Assembly (NCBI GenBank): GCA_934486965.1
Contig: CAKSQP010000070.1
Location: forward strand, 1 to 8,069
Direction of reading: 5' to 3'
Length of the DNA stretch: 8,069 nucleotides
From: an uncultured Eubacteriales bacterium
Lineage (GTDB): Bacteria > Bacillota > Clostridia > Oscillospirales > UBA644
The notes under the pieces were generated by a model that saw only the letters and a list, made by a program, of their open reading frames with translations, was not told where the DNA came from and ran no database searches. The translations under genes and the position numbers were made by a program. Of the stretch, positions 1 to 5,133 are shown one piece after another (position 1 is the first letter of the stretch; every line of letters starts with the position of its first letter).

Positions 1-98
1 GCAATATGCACTCCGCCGACGAATATCTCTCGGTCAGGGCATTCACCGACCTTGCGAAGATTTACGCGCTTGCAATCTATAAATTATGGGTCAAATGA
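1..98 (+). CDS. C-terminal end of an M20-family metallopeptidase (PepV/Sapep-like dipeptidase), partial
   Basis: Only the last 31 codons are in the window; the frame enters at base 3 and stops at TGA 96-98. The peptide starts NMHSADEYLSV and ends in a helix rich in Ala, Ile, Tyr and Leu. An 'N-M-H-x-x-D-E-Y' stretch followed by a final helix of the 'AKIYALAIYKL' kind resembles the C terminus of M20 dipeptidases of the PepV/Sapep group. In M20 enzymes the His of this motif is a metal ligand at the active site; that is family knowledge. Such enzymes hydrolyse dipeptides in the cytoplasm with Zn or Mn. The stop codon lies inside the following terminator stem, so this is the last gene of its transcript. 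The call rests on a short tail, so the exact subfamily is uncertain. Confidence 0.6.
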   Translation, partial: NMHSADEYLSVRAFTDLAKIYALAIYKLWVK

Positions 99-123
99 GG
101 GAATTTTCCCTCATTTTTCTTTT
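93..123 (+). terminator. Intrinsic terminator after the M20 peptidase gene
   Basis: Positions 93-103 (AAATGAGGGAA) and 106-116 (TTCCCTCATTT) are exact reverse complements separated by two T. The run of T continues to 118 and, after one C, to 123. In RNA the innermost A-U pairs would open into a small loop, leaving a stem of about 10 bp followed by a U tract. The TGA stop of the peptidase gene (96-98) sits in the left arm. The A tract on the left side is only three bases, so activity on the other strand is less likely. Confidence 0.85.
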
Positions 124-127
124 ACGC

Positions 128-156
128 TTGATTTTTTTGCGGATTTATGTTATAAT
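128..156 (+). promoter_or_regulatory. Sigma-A-type promoter with extended -10, for the marR-DUF1538-PII operon
   Basis: The -35 element TTGATT (128-133) is separated by exactly 17 bases from a consensus -10 TATAAT (151-156). A TG at 148-149, one base before the -10, makes it an extended -10. Transcription should start near 162-164, about 30 bases before the ATG of the MarR gene. The elements fit a vegetative housekeeping promoter, and no other promoter of this quality is visible on the plus strand near here. Confidence 0.85.
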
Positions 157-160
157 TTAG

Positions 161-173
161 TTAACAGTGTTAA
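161..173 (+). promoter_or_regulatory. Perfect palindrome at the predicted transcription start, probable MarR operator
   Basis: TTAACA-G-TGTTAA is an exact 6+1+6 inverted repeat. It begins five bases after the -10 box and spans the predicted transcription start. MarR dimers typically bind short AT-rich palindromes that overlap their own promoter and so block RNA polymerase. Its position directly before a MarR gene makes negative autoregulation the simplest reading; that part is inference. It has no T tract and is too short and AT-rich to be a terminator. Confidence 0.7.
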
Positions 174-191
174 TAAAATGGAAGTGACGGC

Positions 192-623
192 ATGAATTAT
201 AAAGAGATCGCAAAAGAATTGCTTTCGGTGCAGGCGGATTTTCTGCATTTGCCGATAGGAATTTCAATTGCCGAGATTTCGGAGGGCGAATATTTCGCAA
301 TGAGACTTTTAACGGAAGAAAAAAGCCCGTCAAACCCGTCCGAAATAAGTAAAACGATGAAAGTAAGCATGGCGCGGGTCTCGGCTCTTTTGCGGCATCT
401 TGAAGAAAAAAAACTGATAAAAAAGGAACATTCCGATAAAGACGAACGCAGAGTTTCGGTCATTCTCACCGACGAAGGGCGGCGTTTTATTTCCGAAAAG
501 ACCGCCGCGGCGGAAGATAAACTTGCGGCTATCCTTGAAAAAATGGGAGACGAAGACGCCGCGGAATATGTAAGACTCCGAAAAAAAATACTTATGCTTG
601 CACAAAAAAAGGAGGCAACGTGA
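192..623 (+). CDS. MarR-family winged-helix transcriptional regulator
   Basis: This 143-residue protein has the size and layout of MarR regulators. N-terminal helices for dimerization are followed by a helix-turn-helix at about residues 50-73 (EISKTMKVSMARVSALLRHL) and a wing at about 80-95 containing the family-typical D-x-x-x-R-R pattern (DKDERR) and LTDEG. A C-terminal helical region completes the dimer. MarR proteins are cytoplasmic dimers that usually repress nearby genes and release DNA when a small ligand is bound or a cysteine is oxidized. There is no cysteine here, so thiol redox sensing is unlikely and a ligand or ion is more plausible. The start ATG at 192 has a modest upstream GGAAGTGA. 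The gene is first in an operon and overlaps the next by 4 bases. The ligand cannot be read from the sequence. Confidence 0.9.
   Translation: MNYKEIAKELLSVQADFLHLPIGISIAEISEGEYFAMRLLTEEKSPSNPSEISKTMKVSMARVSALLRHLEEKKLIKKEHSDKDERRVSVILTDEGRRFISEKTAAAEDKLAAILEKMGDEDAAEYVRLRKKILMLAQKKEAT
608..615 (+). promoter_or_regulatory. Strong ribosome binding site for the DUF1538 gene, inside marR
   Basis: AAAGGAGG ends four bases before the GTG at 620. It is the best Shine-Dalgarno in the operon and lies within the last codons of the MarR gene. It supports the GTG start and translation coupled to marR termination (GTGA overlap). Confidence 0.75.
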
Positions 624-2152
624 TAAAAACGAAAATACATACGGCGATAGCCGAAAAAATAAAAGAGTCGGCGCTTTCGACCCTGCCGATAGTTATTATA
701 GTGCTTTTACTGTCATTTACCATAGTTCCCCTCTCCCCCGACCTGTTGCTTTCGTTTCTGACAGGCGCAGTCTTCATAATTCTGGGAATGGGACTTTTTT
801 CGCTCGGTGCGGAGCAGTCGATGACGCCGATAGGCAGTAAAATAGGCACGGCGCTGACAAAAACAAAGAAACTGCCGCTTATCCTTTTTGTAAGTTTCAT
901 TCTCGGCTTTGCGATAACGATAGCCGAGCCCGACCTGCAGGTGCTTGCAAAAACCGTGCCGCATATCGACAGCACGGTGCTTCTTCTGACGGTCGGAGCG
1001 GGCGTAGGATTTTTCATGGCGGTCTGTATGCTCCGTATCCTTACGGGAACGAGCCTTCGCCTGCTTTTATTTATATGTTACACCGCGATCTTTATTCTCG
1101 CCGCATTTACCGACGGGAATTTTATAGGTATCGCCTTTGACTCGGGCGGCGTTACGACAGGACCTATGACAGTTCCTTTCATTCTCGCAATGGGTATCGG
1201 CGTTGCGAATATAAGAAGCGACAGAGACGCGGAAGCCGACAGTTTCGGACTTGTTGCGCTCTGCTCGGTAGGCCCGATTTTGGCGGTTCTCATTCTCGGA
1301 TTTTTCTATAACGGCGCGGGAGACGTCGCGGCGCTCGAAACAACGGTTTTCCCGACGACCGTCCATATCGGAAAATCATATTTTTCGGCAATTCCCGAAT
1401 ATCTCGCGGAGACCGCAGTTGCTCTGCTTCCTATCATCGCGATATTTTTCATCTTTCAGATATTTGCGCTGAAACTCTCGAAACGAAGACTTACAAAAAT
1501 AATCATAGGGCTTGTTTATACATATACAGGTCTGGTTCTTTTCTTAACGGGCGTTAATGTCGGGTTCTCGTCTCTCGGCGAAAATCTCGGTATTCTGCTT
1601 TCCGACGGCTTTACGAAATATCTTATAATCCCCCTCTCCGCACTCCTCGGCTGGTTTATAATCTCCGCCGAACCTGCGGTCGGAGTTCTTGAAAAGCAGA
1701 TAGAAAGCGTGAGCGCGGGCGCGATCAAAGGCAAAACAATAAAAATAAGCCTGTCCGTCGCGATCTCCGTCGCAATGGCGCTTTCCGCGGTCAGAGTGCT
1801 TACGGGGATATCTCTTTTCTGGTTTATAATTCCGGGATATGCGATAGCCTTGATTCTTTCGTTTTTCGTCCCCGATATCTATACTGCGATAGCGTTTGAC
1901 TCGGGCGGGGTTGCTTCCGGACCGATGACCGCGACTTTCATGCTCCGCTTTATGATGGGAGCAAGTTTTGCGGTAGGCGGAAACGTCGTTTCGGACGCAT
2001 TCGGAACGGTTGCTCTGGTCGCTATGATGCCGCTTATATCAATACAGATCGTAGGTTTCATATCCGAAAGGACAGAAAAACGCCGTCTTGCAAAAGAACC
2101 CGTATACGGAGACTTCGAAATCATCGAACTTTGGGAGGAGACCGCTGCATGA
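620..2152 (+). CDS. Double DUF1538 integral membrane protein, putative transporter (UmpAB-like fusion)
   Basis: This 510-residue, very hydrophobic protein is built from two homologous halves, each matching a DUF1538 unit. Corresponding blocks are IAEPDLQVL (101-109) and SAEPAVGVL (349-357); RILTGTSL (139-146) and RVLTGISL (392-399); IAFDSGGVTTGPMT (171-184) and IAFDSGGVASGPMT (424-437); DSFGLVAL (207-214) and DAFGTVAL (459-466). The spacing between blocks is nearly equal in both halves, so this is an old tandem duplication. Each half carries about five or six membrane segments. From memory, a pair of separate DUF1538 genes in Halomonas (umpA, umpB) was reported as a two-component monovalent cation/proton antiporter; here both units are in one chain. 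The conserved acidic residues (E103, D174, E351, D427) in or beside membrane segments would suit ion transport, which is inference. The only reasonable start is GTG 620, overlapping the marR stop. The substrate is not known. Confidence 0.85.
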   Translation: MIKTKIHTAIAEKIKESALSTLPIVIIVLLLSFTIVPLSPDLLLSFLTGAVFIILGMGLFSLGAEQSMTPIGSKIGTALTKTKKLPLILFVSFILGFAITIAEPDLQVLAKTVPHIDSTVLLLTVGAGVGFFMAVCMLRILTGTSLRLLLFICYTAIFILAAFTDGNFIGIAFDSGGVTTGPMTVPFILAMGIGVANIRSDRDAEADSFGLVALCSVGPILAVLILGFFYNGAGDVAALETTVFPTTVHIGKSYFSAIPEYLAETAVALLPIIAIFFIFQIFALKLSKRRLTKIIIGLVYTYTGLVLFLTGVNVGFSSLGENLGILLSDGFTKYLIIPLSALLGWFIISAEPAVGVLEKQIESVSAGAIKGKTIKISLSVAISVAMALSAVRVLTGISLFWFIIPGYAIALILSFFVPDIYTAIAFDSGGVASGPMTATFMLRFMMGASFAVGGNVVSDAFGTVALVAMMPLISIQIVGFISERTEKRRLAKEPVYGDFEIIELWEETAA

Positions 2153-2811
2153 ACTGTATAATATCAATAATAAATCCTGCTTCCGAGAAAATTCTTTCGG
2201 GCATACTCAAAGAACTTTCCCTGCCGCTGCTGTCTTCAACGCTCGGAAAAGGGACAGCAGTCCGAAGTATGCTTGATCTTCTCGGAATAGAAAACAACGA
2301 AAAAAGGATCATGATAACGGTCGCCGACGGCAAAAAAACCGAAGAACTGATCTCGGCGCAGAAAAAATATCTTCATATCGGGGTCCCCGGGCACGGGATA
2401 ACCGTTGCAGTTCCGATAAAAAGCGTAGGAGGAGGAATAACCTTGGCATATCTTAACGGAGAAAAACATGATGAAAAGCGCACGCCGCCGACGCTCTGCG
2501 CTTACGAACTTATCGTAGCGATAACAAACGAGGGAAATACAGATCTCGTAATGAACGCGGCAAGAAACGCGGGCGCGCGGGGAGGCACGGTCCTGCACGG
2601 CAAAGGTACGGGTTCGAAAGAAGACGAACGGTTTTACAATATCTCCATTGCAAAAGAAAAGGAAATAATTCTTATAGTGTCGTTATCGGAGCAGAAATCC
2701 GAAATAATGAAAGAAATACTGAAAAAAGCGGGTCCCGAAACAAAAGCGGGAACAATAGTCTTTTCCCTGCCGACAACGGAGGTCGCGGGATTTGCGCTTT
2801 TTGACGAATAA
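2149..2811 (+). CDS. Tandem PII-like (GlnB-fold) signalling protein
   Basis: This is a 220-residue soluble protein with two PII-like units, about residues 1-96 and 118-217, joined by a polar linker with DEKRTPPT. Both halves share GKGT (33-36 and 151-154), a hydrophobic strand about 20 residues later (IMITV 54-58, IILIV 173-177), a helix, and a final strand ending in V-x-G (GITVAVPIKSVGG 83-95, GTIVFSLPTTEVAG 201-214). The segment after GKGT corresponds to the T-loop that in PII proteins contacts the target and helps bind nucleotide. PII proteins are trimeric sensors of ATP/ADP, 2-oxoglutarate or other small molecules, and often gate a membrane transporter encoded beside them. Control of the DUF1538 protein is therefore the likely job; this is inference. 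ATG 2149 overlaps the previous stop (ATGA) and follows GGGAGGAG (2133-2140) by eight bases; an in-frame TTG at 2131 lies upstream of that site and is rejected. Ligand and oligomeric state are unknown. Confidence 0.8.
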   Translation: MNCIISIINPASEKILSGILKELSLPLLSSTLGKGTAVRSMLDLLGIENNEKRIMITVADGKKTEELISAQKKYLHIGVPGHGITVAVPIKSVGGGITLAYLNGEKHDEKRTPPTLCAYELIVAITNEGNTDLVMNAARNAGARGGTVLHGKGTGSKEDERFYNISIAKEKEIILIVSLSEQKSEIMKEILKKAGPETKAGTIVFSLPTTEVAGFALFDE

Positions 2812-2822
2812 ACCGACTGATG

Positions 2823-2864
2823 AAAAAACACCTGACAATGCTGTCGCATTGTCAGGTGTTTTTT
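2823..2864. terminator. Bidirectional intrinsic terminator between convergent operons
   Basis: Positions 2823-2840 and 2847-2864 form a perfect 18-bp stem with a six-base loop (CTGTCG). The outer pairs are A6 on the left and T6 on the right, so RNA from either strand ends a CACCTGACAATG-type stem with a U tract. It closes the PII-like gene on the plus strand and the carboxypeptidase gene on the minus strand, whose TAA (2863-2865) overlaps the right edge. Confidence 0.95.
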
Positions 2865-4092
2865 ATCTGAACAAAACTTCCGCCATTTCCGCGAAATAAT
2901 CCCACACAGTGGCTTTCGGGACGTCGTCGGCAAAAACTATCGGGCAGGTCTTGACGGTTTCGCCTTTGAGTTTATAAGTAAGGACCCCGACCTGTTCGCC
3001 TTTGACAACGGGCGCCGTCACGCTTTCGGGAACCGAAATTTCATAAGACAGTTCTTTTTCCCACCCTTTCGGAACGACAAGCGAAAAATCGGTGTCCGAA
3101 ATAAGAGAAACGCAGTCCGCCTTGCCTTTAGAAACGGAAATATCGGGGATATCGGCTTTTCCGCTCTTTGCAACCGCAAAATTCGAAAATCCGAAATTCA
3201 GAAGAGACGCCGACGCCGCAAAGCGGATATCGGAAGTGTCAGCCCCCATTACCGTAACGATAAGGGTCATACCGTTCCGTTCGGCGACTCCCGAAAAACA
3301 GTATTTTGACGCCTTCGTAAAGCCCGTTTTAAGTCCTTTCATGCCGTTGTAAGTGCGAAGCATTTTATTGGTGTTTGCAAGAGTAAACGCACCGTCGCGC
3401 AGGCTGTCGAGCCAGACTGTCGTAAAATCGAATATCTTTTCGTGTTTTATGAGTTCGCGGCTCATTATCGCGATGTCGTACGCAGTGGTATAGTGGTTTT
3501 CATCGTCGAAAAGCCCCGTGCAGTTCGTAAAATTCGTATTTTCAAGACCGAGCGTTTTTGCTTTTTCATTCATCTGCCGAACAAATTCGTCTTCACTGCC
3601 CGCGACATATTCCGCAAGGGCTACCGCCGCGTCATTAGCGCTGGGAATGGCGACCGCCTTTATGAGTTCCTCAACGGTCATCGTTTCCCCCGATTTCAGA
3701 TATATCTGCGTACCGCCCATCTCCGCCGCATGGGAAGACGCCGTGACTTCGTCCGTCAGTTTTATCTTACCGCCGTCGATCGCCTCAAAAACAAGCAGTA
3801 AAGTCATAACTTTCGTTACGCTTGCCGGCATATACCGCACGTCGCTGTCGTTTTCATAAAGGACCGTTCCCGTTTCAGCCTCGATAAGGCAGACCGACTT
3901 TACGGCGAAATCGAATTCGGGCTTGACATCTGCCGAAAATACGGCTTTTTCGCCGAAACGCGAAACGTCAAGATAATCCCAGAGCGCCGCAGCGGCTTTC
4001 TCGGTATTCTCTCCCGTATCGGACGCTGTCAGCGGCACGGAACAGCAAAACAGCAAGACAGCCGCAAGAATTACGGAAATAAATCTTTTCAA
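2863..4092 (-). CDS. dacF: Secreted D-alanyl-D-alanine carboxypeptidase, peptidase S11 (DacF/PBP5 type)
   Basis: The enzyme removes the terminal D-Ala from peptidoglycan pentapeptides outside the cytoplasmic membrane. All three active-site motifs of penicillin-recognizing serine peptidases are present. Numbered from the TTG start they are S91-V-T-K94 (nucleophile and base), S151-A-N153 and K255-T-G257. A signal peptide (MKRF, then a hydrophobic core rich in Val, Leu and Cys) covers about residues 1-24. The catalytic domain is followed by a C-terminal beta domain at about 300-390. The tail (WDYFAEMAEVLFR) is short and amphipathic and may attach the protein to the membrane. I prefer TTG 4092 over GTG 4101 because AGGTGA ends six bases before the TTG and the protein then starts MKRF, a normal signal-peptide start; the GTG form adds three residues. 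The gene follows the PRC-barrel gene by 8-17 bases and ends in the shared terminator. The dacF symbol is by family; role in spore cortex or vegetative wall cannot be told apart here. Confidence 0.93.
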   Translation of the reverse strand: MKRFISVILAAVLLFCCSVPLTASDTGENTEKAAAALWDYLDVSRFGEKAVFSADVKPEFDFAVKSVCLIEAETGTVLYENDSDVRYMPASVTKVMTLLLVFEAIDGGKIKLTDEVTASSHAAEMGGTQIYLKSGETMTVEELIKAVAIPSANDAAVALAEYVAGSEDEFVRQMNEKAKTLGLENTNFTNCTGLFDDENHYTTAYDIAIMSRELIKHEKIFDFTTVWLDSLRDGAFTLANTNKMLRTYNGMKGLKTGFTKASKYCFSGVAERNGMTLIVTVMGADTSDIRFAASASLLNFGFSNFAVAKSGKADIPDISVSKGKADCVSLISDTDFSLVVPKGWEKELSYEISVPESVTAPVVKGEQVGVLTYKLKGETVKTCPIVFADDVPKATVWDYFAEMAEVLFR

Positions 4093-4098
4093 AAAAAT
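4093..4098 (-). promoter_or_regulatory. Ribosome binding site overlap that decides the carboxypeptidase start
   Basis: On the minus strand the junction reads GCAGGTGATTTTTTTG. The AGGTGA stretch, which spans about 4103-4098, is six bases upstream of TTG 4092, but it also contains the GTG (4101-4099) that could itself be a start. The PRC-barrel gene just upstream has the same arrangement, GGGTGA-TTTTTT-ATG, which favours reading AGGTGA as the binding site and TTG as the start. Confidence 0.55.
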
Positions 4099-4109
4099 CA
4101 CCTGCTTTC

Positions 4110-4400
4110 TTACTTAAACCAGGACAATAAACGTTCCCAGAAACTTCTTTCGCTTTTCGTACTGCACTTTCGGGGCTCCGCTGAAACAATAATGACGTCG
4201 TCGCCTATCCTTTCTATATCCCCGAACGGTATCATATAACATTCGCCGGAAAAGAAAAGAAACCGAGGCTTTGCAGGGACGGAAAAAGACGAAATTTTCC
4301 CGCTTTCAAGATCGAAGAAGACGTCGTCGGCAAACCCCATTCTTACTCCGGTTCTTGAGTTTATTATTTCTTTGCATTTGAATTCGCTGAATCGGTACAT
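4110..4400 (-). CDS. ymxH: PRC-barrel protein of the YlmC/YmxH sporulation family
   Basis: This 96-residue protein carries a single PRC-barrel domain over about residues 1-75. The order of elements matches YlmC/YmxH: an N-terminal 'F-S-E-F-K-x-K-E-I-I-N' strand, 'G-x-R-M-G-F-A-D-D-V-x-F-D-x-E-S-G-K-I-S-S-F', then 'I-P-F-G-D-I-E-R-I-G-D-D-V-I-I-V'. Homologs are annotated as sporulation-associated but I know of no defined molecular function. A tail of about 20 residues (74-96), basic and then aromatic (SFWERLLSWFK), extends beyond the usual ~80-residue family length and could be an amphipathic membrane-binding helix; that is inference. ATG 4400 is preceded by GAGGGTGA six bases upstream, which is buried in a terminator-like hairpin. 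The carboxypeptidase gene follows within 8-17 bases, so the two are probably co-transcribed. I see no convincing promoter of its own in the 44-base gap. Confidence 0.82.
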   Translation of the reverse strand: MYRFSEFKCKEIINSRTGVRMGFADDVFFDLESGKISSFSVPAKPRFLFFSGECYMIPFGDIERIGDDVIIVSAEPRKCSTKSERSFWERLLSWFK

Positions 4401-4436
4401 AAAAAATCACCCTCACAAATTACTATGCGAGGGTGA
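4401..4436 (-). terminator. Terminator-like hairpin after yjjG that contains the ymxH ribosome binding site
   Basis: On the minus strand, TCACCCTCGCA (4436-4426) pairs with TGTGAGGGTGA (4417-4407): 11 bp with one G-U pair and an eight-base loop, then six T (4406-4401). It begins nine bases after the nucleotidase stop and has the full form of an intrinsic terminator. The T tract touches the ATG of ymxH and the right arm holds its Shine-Dalgarno. On the plus strand there is no T tract, so the element is directional. Confidence 0.75.
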
Positions 4437-4444
4437 ATAAAATA

Positions 4445-5131
4445 TTACATTTCCGAAATAAGAGCGGGTATTTCCGACAGTGAAGAAACAGTAAAATCGG
4501 GGGAAACATCGCCGTCGTTTTCTTTTCCCGAAGGATCGAACCAGACGGTTTTTATGCCCGCGTTTTTCCCGCCCTTTATATCGGACGAAAGACTGTCTCC
4601 TATTATAACCGTTTCATCGGGCGAAAAATCGGATATTTCCGAAAAACAGGCGTCGAAGAATTCCTTATTCGGTTTATCGAACCCTATCTTTTGGGAAATA
4701 AAAATATTTTCAAAATATTTTGCTATCCCCGAACTTTTTATTCTGCCGTCCTGAACCTTTGCCGAACAGTTCGAAACGATATAAAGACGGTATTTTCCGT
4801 AAAGAAAAGAAAGCAGATCTTCTGCGCCGTCAATGAAGATATGCCCCTCCGAAAGATAGTTTTCGTAAAGCGCCGCGGTCTTTTCGGGAGAAACATTGTA
4901 TCCCGTTTCGGCAAACAGTTTTTCAAAGCGTCCGACCTTTACCCTGTCTCTTGTTATAAGCCCTTTTTCAAGCATTTTCCAGTGTTCGGCGTTTATCTGA
5001 CTGTATCTTTTAAGGACTTTTTCCGAAACCTGAATACCGAGCGTTTCAAAGGTTCTTTTAAGCGCTCTTTTTTCAGCGGCATGGAAGTCGAAAAGAGTGT
5101 CGTCGAGGTCAAAAAGTATATTTTTTATCAT
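4445..5131 (-). CDS. yjjG: YjjG/YfnB-type HAD-superfamily nucleotidase
   Basis: This 228-residue cytoplasmic phosphatase belongs to the haloacid dehalogenase superfamily. Motif I is D8-L-D10-D-T (nucleophile and acid/base), motif II is S120-N, motif III is K153 in GFDKPNKEFFD, and motif IV is GDSLSSD with D179 and D184. The helical cap between motifs I and II, with 'Q-I-N-x-x-x-W-K-M-L-E-K-G-x-I-T-R-D-R-V-K-V-G-R-F', and the SQKIGFDKPN and GDSLSSDIKGGKNAG blocks match the YjjG family. Its E. coli member dephosphorylates nucleoside 5'-monophosphates, including noncanonical pyrimidine ones, as house-cleaning; that is family knowledge. Length is normal. The start ATG lies two bases after the stop of the lipoprotein gene, with GGAG in the end of that gene, so translation is probably coupled. 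Substrate range here is inferred. Confidence 0.88.
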   Translation of the reverse strand: MIKNILFDLDDTLFDFHAAEKRALKRTFETLGIQVSEKVLKRYSQINAEHWKMLEKGLITRDRVKVGRFEKLFAETGYNVSPEKTAALYENYLSEGHIFIDGAEDLLSFLYGKYRLYIVSNCSAKVQDGRIKSSGIAKYFENIFISQKIGFDKPNKEFFDACFSEISDFSPDETVIIGDSLSSDIKGGKNAGIKTVWFDPSGKENDGDVSPDFTVSSLSEIPALISEM

Positions 5132-5133
5132 AG

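Noticed and set aside
161..173. Palindrome read as a terminator or attachment site
   Set aside because: It is short and AT-rich with no T tract, has no integrase or mobile element nearby, and sits exactly on a promoter start site.
197..640. Long open frame opposite marR (147 codons)
   Set aside because: It has Ser/Phe-rich composition typical of an antisense shadow, no recognisable domain, and the plus strand carries a clear MarR gene with promoter.
2131..2148. TTG start six codons upstream for the PII-like gene
   Set aside because: The Shine-Dalgarno GGGAGGAG lies after that TTG, and ATG 2149 starts directly at the first PII strand.
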